Shown here in pieces: positions 10,401 to 19,568 of a DNA stretch of 64,000 nucleotides. Numbering within the stretch: the stretch's first letter is position 1; each line of letters opens with the position of its first letter. Location: positions 62,001 to 126,000 of the forward strand of contig JTDA01000012.1 in NCBI GenBank assembly GCA_000803105.1. Reading direction: 5' to 3'. A program made the position numbers and the translations under genes. The notes under the pieces were generated by a model, which saw nothing but the letters and a program-made list of their open reading frames with translations, was not told the origin of the DNA and made no database searches. The stretch comes from Coprobacter secundus (GTDB lineage Bacteria > Bacteroidota > Bacteroidia > Bacteroidales > Coprobacteraceae).

Positions 10401-10571
10401 AGCATAAAAACCAGCCATCCCGGCTCCATTGATAACAAGATCATAGAAACCTGAAGTATTGTGCAATGAATCTGAAATTTCTTTCAATGTCTCTGCATAC
10501 GTAAATTCCGGACCTATCAATACACCTCCTACACTTAATAGACCCATATTCAAAAATTCCCGCCTCTCCAT
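7482..10571 (-). CDS. Exported double-Rossmann FAD-dependent oxidoreductase with C-terminal helical repeats
   Basis: The 1029-residue protein starts with a Tat-like signal (ERREFLNMGLL, then a hydrophobic stretch ending near TYA, residue 26). Two separate dinucleotide-binding folds follow: GAGMAG at about 49-54 with VLILDKR, and GGGTAG at about 407-412 with LVVEYFNDLGGTKTVGG. The second has the FAD_oxidored (PF12831) look, including VVDATGDGDIAYFAGA. About 250 C-terminal residues are helical and HEAT-like (for example YLDDIHSDFRRFARKELFAIL). Tat export fits a protein that folds around its flavin before secretion. Known relatives occur in Bacteroidota PULs, but substrate and electron acceptor are unknown. 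A sugar or sugar-acid oxidation is plausible but unproven. It sits between the GH105 and GH97 genes. Confidence 0.8.
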   Translation of the reverse strand: MERREFLNMGLLSVGGVLIGPEFTYAETLKEISDSLHNTSGFYDLVINGAGMAGFYAAIEASKRGLKVLILDKRTSPGFDIAGKRRLWLNTNGIREWDDAMIDLFCPEGERNEIGEPALSGVARSCYKNELLLFAGSLKKGMLRSLLVNGIDVLLMTDIWGVVVDNQNQVCGVTIASKHGLYFVSCGSFLDVSDGSLFTRGVLGLAYEIKEAGFVVELEGVSPECPNILSVDTSWGISDNCVKLHKGKKFPDQYLLEFRFRVSTNDLSCIERQARLLAAEIGKRLPELSPFLSESKIRYWALESSLSVVGDIDETMFPKGYHMFTAPEIYTDCEDLSSLYVNMRKVTGMMPRYHNDRKGKFVIYVGGKTVFACGDVVREDGFKLPLYDYIPKRLSVTEENVPLLIAGGGTAGTAAALGAMRKGMTPLVVEYFNDLGGTKTVGGVSSYYFGFKDHKLIKELEVQIKSVADTYHLKTTIPRSFYFLKKLSEAGNSVIHGAIVCNVSMKGRSVDSVLLCENGRLRRIFARLVVDATGDGDIAYFAGAKYKMGDSRMGITQNYSHWDIPFRPKVKNYNRDYDIIDNTLISEVQRGLYLSHYESHFYDFYPMLAVRESRRPDALHCLSIVDIVNKSVFPDTIVQSRSDYDPHYFSSSELSRCAFLLPHFDNGSRVNIPYRCIVPKEIDGLLLSGKAIGQTYKGLQFTRMSADVTVLGYVSGMIAADIVKTGVRPRDFVVNDICKELKAIGYLSDDVGVSRTSDTNDIINQLLAGNNYSWLSCCLQNRAEILPLLKKEYQLSKALVLAKALAWFGDCSGTKQIRDELEYLYEQELIKGHSSAYYEEYDGTNLYWHINQDIALLGMSGDRDNHIIVGRILSGTTSGGRRVPAKDAYNEGRIDLQLIPYYNRIINLCFYAERNPSHLFIHGFEKLLDDVNIGGFKTTCYKETRWRLYSANLELFIAAALARCGSVRGIQVLLDYLDDIHSDFRRFARKELFAILKKDCEYDIVAWKRQIDKQTFPLRITPLVKDIEI

Positions 10572-10592
10572 AATCAGATTATCTTGATATTG

Positions 10593-11693
10593 TCATTTCA
10601 TTTTTATAATTTCACTCCCCGCCAACAAAAATGCTCCAGTGCCATACACTTCCCAACTATCTTCACTAAAATTTTTACGAGGATCGGCACCTATAGGTTG
10701 TACCCAACCTACACGTCCTTCAGGACTGACACACTGATTCAATGCTTTCCAAGTTCTCTCCACAAAAGGTCTATACAATTCCTCATCTAACAAACCGTTA
10801 TTGATTCCCCATGCCAAAGCATAGCAGAAAAATCCTGAACCACTGACTTCCCCTCCCGGATACGACTCAGGGTCCAAAAGACTTGCCCGCCATAATCCAT
10901 CTTTTTGCTGTAATTCTATAACCCGAGATGCCATCTCTTTAAAAAGAGATTCATAGAAAGAACGCATCTTATAATCGGCAGGAAGCTCCTGCAGAATACG
11001 TACTAAACCACCCATTACCCATCCATTACCACGAGACCAATATATCGGTTTACCATTAGCTTCCAATAGATTCCTCTTATCATTACGAACCACATAGTTC
11101 AAATCCCTAAAAAATAACTTTTCATTATTATCATAAAGTAAATCATATGCTTCTTTGAAATAAATATCACTAAATTCAAGATAGATAGGGTTATTTAATG
11201 TAATACCCAATTTGACAAATACAGGAGGAGCCATGAATAAAGCATCACACCACCATAACTTGATAACCTCTACTGCTTTCTTTTTAGCCGGATAAGGGCG
11301 TGAGATAAACAATGCTAAAGTATCTATAGTCGGCTGTATCATTTCTCTTTTACCAACCGTACGATACAAATCGATATAATTCTGACACACAGCTATATCA
11401 TCAGCATGATACCAACGCCGGGCCGGCCTCCACCGCAAATTCTGCCCAATAGACATTAATTTGTCATAAATTTCATTTTCGCCCGTTACCTCCCAAGCAG
11501 CAAAAGCACCTGCATAAAAGGCTGCATTTGTCCAGTCTCGAGCGCCATGATATGGATTAGAAAATTGCCATCTTACAGTTTTCAACATGATATTTCGAAC
11601 ATATTCGGGAGCAAACACGTCTTTTTTTTCTCTTTGAGCATATACAGAAAAAGAAAACAATAACACTAAATAAAATAAAATCGATTTCTTCAT
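10593..11693 (-). CDS. GH105 unsaturated glycuronyl hydrolase (second copy), secreted
   Basis: I place the start at the ATG at 11693. It has a GGAGG ribosome binding site 8 bp upstream and opens a clear signal peptide (MKKSILFYLVLLFSFSVYAQ). The frame stays open upstream to 11819, but that stretch lies inside the previous gene and looks like noise. The 366-residue product has the GH105 barrel with YHADDIAVCQ, WWCDALFMAPP at about 147-157 (catalytic Asp region), WSRGNGWVMGGL at about 219-230 and EVSGSGFFCYALAWGI. It fits the form common in pectin and rhamnogalacturonan PULs, where it removes 4,5-unsaturated galacturonate from oligosaccharide ends. It follows the pyruvyl-transferase-like gene by 17 bp. 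Confidence 0.88.
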   Translation of the reverse strand: MKKSILFYLVLLFSFSVYAQREKKDVFAPEYVRNIMLKTVRWQFSNPYHGARDWTNAAFYAGAFAAWEVTGENEIYDKLMSIGQNLRWRPARRWYHADDIAVCQNYIDLYRTVGKREMIQPTIDTLALFISRPYPAKKKAVEVIKLWWCDALFMAPPVFVKLGITLNNPIYLEFSDIYFKEAYDLLYDNNEKLFFRDLNYVVRNDKRNLLEANGKPIYWSRGNGWVMGGLVRILQELPADYKMRSFYESLFKEMASRVIELQQKDGLWRASLLDPESYPGGEVSGSGFFCYALAWGINNGLLDEELYRPFVERTWKALNQCVSPEGRVGWVQPIGADPRKNFSEDSWEVYGTGAFLLAGSEIIKMK

Positions 11694-11710
11694 TTTGTTA
11701 CCTCCACATA

Positions 11711-12979
11711 TTAACAACTCAGAACATCTGCAACTACACGGCTCGCTACTTTGTACATATCTCCTATTTTTTTGACTTCTGAGGCAACTCGATTGCATGC
11801 CTCCGAATAATTCCGCCACATTCCTTGTAGGCGATCAGCAATTTCCTTTCCCGTTGTCTCCTCTATTTCAAAAATCCAATCACTAAAATTCAAATCATAA
11901 TACATTTGTCCCTTAATTGTATCATGCGGCTGTCGTAAATAAAAAAAAGGAACTCCATTAGCTGCAGCAATAATAGGTGAATGACATTCAAAACTCAAGA
12001 CAGCGAATGCCCGAGCATATACAGATGCTGCTTCATCAGGAAGCCAATATCCTCTTTTCTCTACAAAGGGTTTCACGTCATCAGGTAACGGATTATAAAG
12101 CAACTCATCCATAATATCCACCTCATATGTCATTTCAGGGCATAGTAATACCTTATTTCCCGTTCCTCGTACCCAAGCTATCAATGCTTCTCTCAACTTG
12201 GCGTGATCGACTTCTTTATATCTATTATTCAAATCTTCAACTCTCTGTATAGCTTCCTCCGTCCATTTATGACGATTCTTGATTAAATAATAAGGTGTCT
12301 TTCTTAACCGAGGAACGGCACAAATAAACTTACCTTTTTCCAACCCTTTTTCTTTAAGGAAAGAGGCGGCAAGTTCATCATTATGCAAATGAAAGAAGAA
12401 TGTTGCATCCGGTACAAAAGAAATGTGCTTACCCATTATACCGGCCTCTTTCAGAACTTCAATTGACGCTGTTTCCCGAGTAAAGATAAATGATGCTTTC
12501 AACAAAAGAGACTTCAACCTATCATCTACATCTCCTATCGTCGTACCGAAAATGCCAAATGGTTTTCCTGTGTATTTTACCCAAGCTTCTAAATTACTCT
12601 GTCCTACAATAGACGGCCCTGAACCATGAATCATCAAATCGCAATCTTTAAAAGATTCCAAAATTTCCATTTGATAAACCGAACCATCTTTTTCGACTGT
12701 TCCCTGAATAATTTCCACCTTTGGAAAATTTTTCTGTAACCATGATCTCACCTCCTGTCCCACATTCTTCTCCCACAAAACTAACTTAGTATTGGGCAAG
12801 AAAGTCTGTAAAACGGTCAACAACCCGGGAGTATGTGCGATATCACCTATATTTACATCCTGCCATCCCGAAACAATTAAAATCTTTCCGGGAGCATCTT
12901 TACAAGCTTTCAATAAAGGAGCCAACCCCAAAGCAAGTGTGGCATACATCATTCTTTTCAATGATTCTCGTCTATTCAT
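11711..12979 (-). CDS. Polysaccharide pyruvyl transferase family protein with a Tat/lipoprotein-type signal
   Basis: The 422-residue protein begins MNRRESLKRMMYATLALG and then LLKAC, a twin-arginine pair plus a lipobox with Cys at about 26. It therefore looks like a Tat-exported lipoprotein. The body matches the polysaccharide pyruvyl transferase family (PF04230), a GT-B-like fold: VSGWQDVNIGDIAHTPG, DLMIHGSGPSIVG, PFGIFGTTIGD, FIFTRETASIEVLKEAG, FVPDATFFF and FECHSPIIAAANGVPFFYLR. Classical members are cytoplasmic and move pyruvate from phosphoenolpyruvate to sugars, so an exported member inside a catabolic PUL is odd. It may have another reaction, or only bind sugar. It lies 112 bp after the LamG-like gene and 17 bp before GH105. 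Confidence 0.75.
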   Translation of the reverse strand: MNRRESLKRMMYATLALGLAPLLKACKDAPGKILIVSGWQDVNIGDIAHTPGLLTVLQTFLPNTKLVLWEKNVGQEVRSWLQKNFPKVEIIQGTVEKDGSVYQMEILESFKDCDLMIHGSGPSIVGQSNLEAWVKYTGKPFGIFGTTIGDVDDRLKSLLLKASFIFTRETASIEVLKEAGIMGKHISFVPDATFFFHLHNDELAASFLKEKGLEKGKFICAVPRLRKTPYYLIKNRHKWTEEAIQRVEDLNNRYKEVDHAKLREALIAWVRGTGNKVLLCPEMTYEVDIMDELLYNPLPDDVKPFVEKRGYWLPDEAASVYARAFAVLSFECHSPIIAAANGVPFFYLRQPHDTIKGQMYYDLNFSDWIFEIEETTGKEIADRLQGMWRNYSEACNRVASEVKKIGDMYKVASRVVADVLSC

Positions 12980-13091
12980 ATATAAATATTTTTAAATTAT
13001 AAACTAAAAACACTGACAGATATCTCATATAAATATATCGTTCGGGATAGGTCCAAAGACATATTTTTCCGCTTTGCCAAAAGATAAAAAT

Positions 13092-13910
13092 CTATCTATC
13101 TGACAAAATATTCGAAGATAAATAGCGCATCTCCTCTCCATCCAAAGCTCGATTATATACTGCAATTCCACTTATCTGTCCGACAAAAAAATTCCCCATT
13201 TCACCAGAACGGTTAACCGCTCCTACTGTAAAATCAACTTTTGAGCCTGAAACACAAAAAATACCTTTATCATAATAATAAGGATTTTGCTTTTCCCGTC
13301 TATCCAACACACCATTCAGATATACTCTAATTTCACTCCCATCATACGTCATACCAATGCACTGCCATATTTCCAAAGGTACTTGAGATTGTCCAATAGC
13401 TGCATCCATACAATACTTATAACCATTTGTAGGCCCTCCCACTCCGGAGATATGACCACCGACTTGTTGTCTGCTATTCCAAATCCCAAGATTCAAAAAC
13501 AGACCATATTGCCTTTTTTTATCTGTTTCATTCCACATACCTGCAACAGCCTCACATTGTTTTACCTTTTTCTTCTTTCTCTTTATCCAAGCAACAACTG
13601 ATATTTGTGCATTTTTTCCACATATATTCAATGCAGAACACTCCTCCGCCGGGATATATAACCATTGTCCTTCCGTCAATAATACAGACCTATTATTCCA
13701 TAAACCATCTTCTACACTTTTTACAGAAGATGCTCCTTCCCGTAACCAATAAGATTTACCAGAAACAGCTTTCCAAGGACCTTTTAGTTTTTCAAAATTC
13801 CAAAAACAAACCAAATCTCTAATCCTTTCAGGCTCTACCTCTCTTACTTGGGCACTCGATATACAAAAGAATCCTGATACAATAATCAAAAAAAAGAGTT
13901 TTCTAAACAT
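13092..13910 (-). CDS. Secreted LamG/concanavalin-like domain protein
   Basis: The start is taken at the ATG at 13910, because the signal peptide begins there (MFRKLFFLIIVSGFFCISSAQ). An upstream in-frame ATG at 13964 would add 18 residues encoded by the stem-loop region. The mature part, about 250 residues, has the order of a Laminin_G_3/concanavalin-type sandwich: DLVCFWNFEK, ISVVAWIKRKKK, WQCIGMTYDGSEIRVYLNG, DFTVGAVNR and GQISGIAVYNRALDGEEM. Such domains bind or cleave glycans, and no catalytic residues are obvious. As the first gene after SusD it sits where surface glycan-binding proteins are usually encoded, so a substrate-binding role is my inference. No lipobox was seen. Confidence 0.75.
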   Translation of the reverse strand: MFRKLFFLIIVSGFFCISSAQVREVEPERIRDLVCFWNFEKLKGPWKAVSGKSYWLREGASSVKSVEDGLWNNRSVLLTEGQWLYIPAEECSALNICGKNAQISVVAWIKRKKKKVKQCEAVAGMWNETDKKRQYGLFLNLGIWNSRQQVGGHISGVGGPTNGYKYCMDAAIGQSQVPLEIWQCIGMTYDGSEIRVYLNGVLDRREKQNPYYYDKGIFCVSGSKVDFTVGAVNRSGEMGNFFVGQISGIAVYNRALDGEEMRYLSSNILSDR

Positions 13911-13924
13911 AATGATTATCTTAA

Positions 13925-13948
13925 CCGGGCCAGAATTCTCCGGCCCGG
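13925..13948 (-). other. GC-rich stem-loop between susD and the LamG gene
   Basis: CCGGGCC at 13925-13931 pairs with GGCCCGG at 13942-13948 around a 10-nt loop, in otherwise AT-rich DNA just after the susD stop (13980). No run of T follows on the minus strand, so it is not a plain intrinsic terminator. Stem-loops between susCD and downstream genes are a common way to stabilise the susCD part of the mRNA and lower downstream expression. That role is inferred. Confidence 0.6.
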
Positions 13949-13979
13949 CAATATTATAATACAAATATTTTTTACATAT

Positions 13980-15998
13980 TTACTTATCGAGATTCGCACC
14001 CTCTCCGACAGTAGTCGACCAACCCGGATTTTGGTAAATCGGAGACGTAGATATAGTCTTTCCGTCAGACGTAGTCAATAAAAAATGCTTAACTGCTATC
14101 GGTGATAGATAATGAGCATTACAGAAAAACAACCCATTATAATAATTATTATTATCTGTTGTTCTCTGAAATGGACGAATATATTCACTTAAAGATGGTG
14201 AAGAAACATTATTCTTACTCGGATCAGTTTGGTCTGTAACCAAACGGTCTCCATAAAGAGATTTCATCGGACCCCAAATTTTACAACCTTCTAATTGAAA
14301 TCCATTCAACTGGTCCAAAGCTCTCCAACGGATAAGATCATCATATCGAAAGCCCTCACCAATTAATTCACACCGACGCTCACGACGAATATTATACAAA
14401 GTTGCATCTACAATCTGCCCATGAGAATAAGCCCCCCAATCTAACTCTGCTTCTTTTGTCATAATAGTAGCATCAATAGTTTTCTGGAAATCAGGGTCTA
14501 CACCAGCACGATTACGCAAATCTCTCCAATACTTCTTAGCCTTATCATCCAATGAATTATATTTCAGATAATAAGCCTCCATGTAAATAAGATAAGCTTC
14601 TGCTGCACGAAAAGTTACAAACGCTGTTTCATCGCTCACCGACATATTATAATCATAAGATGCACCTTTCCCTAATAAATAGCCTGTCGATGTCGATTTA
14701 GTGTAATCAGACTTGTCTACTTCCGGTGGATCAGGATATTTTATAATGGCTGTAGCATTCTCTATAACTTTCACTTCACCCGGAGCTTTCATAAACAGGC
14801 GCCATCTCCAATCCCGTTTTTTCTTCGTATCACCCACATAATCATCACCAGCATACTCAGAATCACTATCATAATAAGGAAGACCATTTTCCATTAAAAA
14901 AGCTTTCTCAAATTGATTGGTATACCCCTTTGAATAACCATAGAATACCCCTTGGTTATAACCATGTTTAATCTTCAAACCAGAATTATATAACCGATAC
15001 ATAATTACTTCGGAATATGAAGAAGGATCTTTTCCCGCAAACATATCGTAGTATGGATTTACTGCGTCACCTGATTTCTCACGTATAATTTTATTATTTG
15101 GAGTCAATGTAAAAGCATCAGCCACTTGTTTAGATGCATCTATTGCTTCCGTTAAGAAAAAATCCACTTCATTCTCAAGGCTCCCAGATGGATACTGGTA
15201 CCCTCTATTATAATCCTTTTCTGCCCCAGGCCAACCTGGACCATTAGGTACTTGTGATGTTCCAGCATGATATTTTAACCAAGTAGCCTCGAAAAGTGCG
15301 ACCCGAGCTTTCAACAGCAAAGCAGCATTTTTTGTTATTCGAGCCTTTCCACCAACAGGACTATTCGATAATAATCCAATAGCCTCATCAAGGTCCGAAA
15401 GGATAAACCGAGCTACTTCATTCCGAGGACTACGTTTCGAAGCCTCGGTCAATACTGACTGATCATCAGGCAGAACTTTTTTTATAATAGGAAAATCTCC
15501 TAATTTTCTCAAACGGAAAAAATATTCATGAGCTCTCAAAAAGAAGCCTTCCCCTATATAGTGTTTCACATTATCTTGATTCCCAGTTATTTCTCCAGCT
15601 TTAAACCGAGGAAGAACAGTCTCAAGAAAATAATTCAACTTATAAATATTACTAAATGTCCAGTAACCTCCTGAGTCACCAACGCGCAGAAAACCAGGCA
15701 GATACCTATTATCTAAACTTTTGCCCACCGAATTATCAGTGTAAGTATCTAAAAAATACGAACTTTTGGTAGGATCTCCCTCTCCATATGAATCCAACAT
15801 CCCTCCTGTAGAAGAAGAACCTGCCTCATACGAACTCGAAGTATAGTAATTAATCGTATATGCAGCCAGTTGTTCCTCCGTCCACAAATACTTTTCAGGT
15901 GTAACACTTGATAATGGCTCAATATCCAAATTGTCATTGCAGCCAGCAATAACAGCTAAAAAACACCCCGACAGAATAATATATTTACTTATTTTCAT
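13980..15998 (-). CDS. SusD/RagB-family outer-membrane glycan-binding lipoprotein (PUL 1)
   Basis: The 672-residue protein has a lipoprotein signal (MKISKYIILSGCFLAVIAGC, Cys at about 20). It has the SusD layout: N-terminal PLSSVTPEKYLWTEEQLAAY, a tetratricopeptide-like helical core (EGFFLRAHEYFFRLRKLGDFPI, FRAAEAYLIYMEAYYLK) and a C-terminal RRERRCELIGEGFRYDDLIRW motif. SusD proteins form the lid of the SusC barrel at the cell surface and help capture oligosaccharides. At 672 residues it is longer than classical SusD, like many members from pectin-type loci. It starts 13 bp after the susC stop, so the two are co-transcribed. Confidence 0.93.
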   Translation of the reverse strand: MKISKYIILSGCFLAVIAGCNDNLDIEPLSSVTPEKYLWTEEQLAAYTINYYTSSSYEAGSSSTGGMLDSYGEGDPTKSSYFLDTYTDNSVGKSLDNRYLPGFLRVGDSGGYWTFSNIYKLNYFLETVLPRFKAGEITGNQDNVKHYIGEGFFLRAHEYFFRLRKLGDFPIIKKVLPDDQSVLTEASKRSPRNEVARFILSDLDEAIGLLSNSPVGGKARITKNAALLLKARVALFEATWLKYHAGTSQVPNGPGWPGAEKDYNRGYQYPSGSLENEVDFFLTEAIDASKQVADAFTLTPNNKIIREKSGDAVNPYYDMFAGKDPSSYSEVIMYRLYNSGLKIKHGYNQGVFYGYSKGYTNQFEKAFLMENGLPYYDSDSEYAGDDYVGDTKKKRDWRWRLFMKAPGEVKVIENATAIIKYPDPPEVDKSDYTKSTSTGYLLGKGASYDYNMSVSDETAFVTFRAAEAYLIYMEAYYLKYNSLDDKAKKYWRDLRNRAGVDPDFQKTIDATIMTKEAELDWGAYSHGQIVDATLYNIRRERRCELIGEGFRYDDLIRWRALDQLNGFQLEGCKIWGPMKSLYGDRLVTDQTDPSKNNVSSPSLSEYIRPFQRTTDNNNYYNGLFFCNAHYLSPIAVKHFLLTTSDGKTISTSPIYQNPGWSTTVGEGANLDK

Positions 15999-16011
15999 AT
16001 AAAGACATGTT

Positions 16012-19000
16012 TTAAAAATTCACACTCAAACCAAATGAATAAGTTTTAGATAAAGGATATACCGTACCTCCACGTCCTCCTATACCTGCAGTTTCTGGAT
16101 CCATTGTCTTTGACAATTTTGTAAAAGTCAGCAAATTCTCTCCCGAGAAATAAATCCTGAATTTCTGAACAAAAATTTTCTTGGTTAAACGTTCCGGAAA
16201 AGTATAGCCAACCTGCAAATTTTTCAACCGTAAATAAGCTGCATTTTGCATATAACGAGTCTGAATAGCCTTATTCTGATTATTAAACATAGGTTTCGGA
16301 TAATAAGCATCCAAATTCAAGCCTAAAGGAGAATCCGGGTCATCTCTAAAATAATCAAGATGTTGTTTAAATCCTGTCGACCAATCTTTTCCACCTTTTG
16401 TTATACCCCAAAAAACGAGGTCAACACCTCTTTTATCACTACTCTTATCTTCCGGAAAATAATCTCGCTTCAGAACACCCTGCCAAAACATTGAAAGGTC
16501 AATACCTTTCCAAGCCATATCTATATTGATACCTGTACGAAAACGTGGAGTAGAATTTCCAATAAGCTTCTTATCCCCCATATCGTAAATTGTATTATTC
16601 CCTGAAGAAATCTTTCCATCCCCGTTTATGTCTTTATACATAATATCTCCCGCAGTCCAAGTTGCAAATAAGGCACTCTGTCCACCATTCGGCAAAGATG
16701 CTAAATGAGCTTGCATTTCCTCATCTGTTTTTGCAATACCTATAGTCGTATAACCATAATAATTATTCAAATAAGTACCTTCTACATAAGAAGACAACAA
16801 TCCAGTCGGATTAGGATATTTCACAACCTTAGTTCTCGCATCCGAAATATTAAGTCTTATACCATATGAGAAATCACGTATACGATCTCTCCAAGAGACT
16901 TCCAATTCCCAACCTGAAGCTTTCAATTCAGAATTATTGGTTCGGGGAACAGCAACACCTAAAGTAGCCGGTAATTCTACTCCAGGTCCTACCATACCTA
17001 ACGTTTTACGAATAAAATAATCAAATGATCCTGTAAAACGATTTTTAAACGCACTCCAGTCTAAACCAATATTCATAGTTTCTATCTTTTCCCAAGTCAA
17101 TGTTGTAGAAATCATCTTAGATGGAGCATTAGCTATATTTGGCTGTACAGGAGCTTCTGTTCCAGGAAGTAACCAATGCCCTCCTGCCGTAGAAGTAGCC
17201 ATAGTCTGGTAAGTAGGATATAAACTTGTTACATTTTGGTTAGCCAGAGAACCATACGAAAATCGAGGCTTCAAAACATCAATAAAAGCATTTGCTCTTT
17301 CAAAAAAATGTTCTTGAGCGATATTCCATCCTAAAGAAAAAGAAGGAGAAAACACCCATCTATTATCTCTCCGAAATCTTGAAGTTCCATCATAACGACC
17401 ACTTACCTCCAATAAATATTTTCCCTTATAATCATAATTTATACGACCAAAGAAACCTGCAGTAGCCCATTCATTATATGCACTGCCTACTGTGATATCT
17501 TCTGTATTTGTAGTAAGATCCAACACAGGGAGGTCTGAAGAAACTAAATCTTTTCTTTTTCCATCCAAATCCCGATTTTTGTTACTTTCATATTGAAATC
17601 CTAATATTACTCCAATGTTATGACGGTCTTTAAACGAATGAGTATAGTTAGTATAAAAAGTAGGATTCAAATACGTATTTCGATAAGCGTACTCATAAAC
17701 AGATTCATGACCGCCATAATTTGATGTATAAATATAAGCAGGATACACTTTATCGGGATCATTAGCATAATGTCCATTTACTCGATTTGCTACCTCGTGT
17801 TGCCAACTATTATAAATATTGGCATTCATTTCTGCAACAATATTCCAATTTTTTAAAGGAGTTAAGGTAATCTGTACCTGTTGTGCCATACGATCCCCTT
17901 GTTCTCTACGACGCCCCCCCTCCTCAAACACAGGAATATAACTATTATAATAACCATTCGGGTCTTTGGCCGGAATAAAAGGTTTAGCCCGACGCAAAAC
18001 ATCATTATAAAATGTAGAACTCATAATTGTAGGCCTATCATAATCTGTACGAACAAATCGATTACTATACCTAATACTCAAAAAATCAGTAACTTTTGCT
18101 GTAAATTTACCCGTAATTGTATAACGATCATGAGTATCAGTCCCATAACGTAAAAAACCATTCTGCCCAAGATAATTTCCCGATAAATAATATGTTACCT
18201 TATCATTACCTCCACTGATACTAATATTATGCTCCTGAGAATGAGACCATTTCTGATAATACTCATCTAGCCAATTCGTATTTCCGAAAGCAGTTTGTTC
18301 ATCCCATTTTCCATCAGCATTCATATTCATAGCAACAGCCGGGTCTATCTTTCCATCCAAATAATCCCTTATATTTTGTACCATTGAGGCATCAAACAAA
18401 TAAGAACCTGAATTATTATAACTCGCGTCATTAAACATATTCACATATTCCCATGAATTTACCATTTCAGGCATCATCACGGGAGTATTATAACGAAAAC
18501 TATTATTATAATTTATCGTCATTTTACCTTTATGTCCAGACTTCGTTGTTACCAAAATAACCCCAAACGGTGCACGTGCCCCATAAATTGCAGAAGCCGA
18601 AGCATCCTTTAATACAGAAACAGACTCGATATCCTGAGGATTTATCGAATTCAAATCACCCTCCATACCATCTATAAGTACTAGTGGAGACCCTTTGGAA
18701 TCACCACCTATCGTTCCAGTCCCACGAATATCTATTGTTTTAGTTGCATTCAATTCTCCTCCATTACCAGAAGTTGTAATATTCAATCCCGGAATTACTC
18801 CTTGTAATGCTTGTACGGCATTAGAAATAGGTCGTTCTTCAAATGCTTTGGAATCAATCATTCCTACCGAACCCGTTACATTAACTTTCTTCTGTACACC
18901 AAAACCGACAACAACAACTTCGTCAATGGTTTCCTCACTCTCAAGCATCGTTACCGTAATATTCTCTTTCCCTGCTATCGAAACCTCCTGCTTATTATAA

Positions 19001-19568
19001 CCAATATAGGTTATCGATAATGTTCCATCGACAGGAGCTTTTACTGAAAATAAACCATCCAAATCAGTCATCGTTCCCGTATCATATCCTTTTACAGACA
19101 CAGCAGCCCCCATCAATGGCTCACCTTTTTGGTCTATTACTTTACCCTTAACTGTTTGTATGTCGACCCCATTGAAACGATTTTGTTTTATTGGAGCCTT
19201 AACTTCGTTTCTTTCCGAAACTATTATTTGTTTACCATTAATATGAAATTTTAAATTCAAAGGGGACAAAGCTTTATTCAATACAACCTCAAGGCTCTCT
19301 TTCTTTGCTGTTACCGAAACCCTCTTGGCTGCAATTTCCTTTTTATATAAAATAACAAAACCTGTCTGCTTCTCTATCTGAGCACAAAACACCTCAAAAC
19401 TGGCATTTTTTTAAAGACAATGTGACAATAGAGCTTTTAAACTCCACTACACCAGCGGAAATATTTCCACACAAACACAAGAACAAAAATATTGCACATA
19501 TCTTAATGTATTGCTGCAACAATAAATTTTGTGTGTTTCCAATCTTGGCTTTAGAGTTTTTTTTTCAT
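16012..19568 (-). CDS. SusC-family TonB-dependent receptor with STN domain (5' end broken by two apparent +1 frameshifts)
   Basis: The long intact frame runs from 19392 (GTG) to 16012, 1126 residues, and begins inside the STN domain (FCAQIEKQTGFVILYKKE). A carboxypeptidase-regulatory-like domain follows (VKGKVIDQKGEPLMGAAVSV), then a TonB plug (VDEVVVVGFG-type region, GSPLVLIDGMEG) and a 22-strand barrel. The missing start lies upstream in another frame: an ATG at 19566-19568 is followed by nine A, then a signal-peptide-like stretch (IKICAIFLFLCLCGNISA) and IVTLSLK. Removing one A from the A9 tract (19557-19565) and one from the A7 tract (19406-19412) restores one continuous, typical N-terminus ending LKNASFEVFCAQIEKQ. 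Either the gene is phase-variable, rescued by slippage, a recent pseudogene, or these are homopolymer sequence errors. The STN domain fits signalling to the FecR/sigma pair upstream. Confidence 0.9.

Noticed and set aside
11694..11819. Upstream extension of the second GH105 gene
   Set aside because: It lies inside the pyruvyl-transferase-like gene, while the ATG at 11693 has a GGAGG site and a signal peptide.
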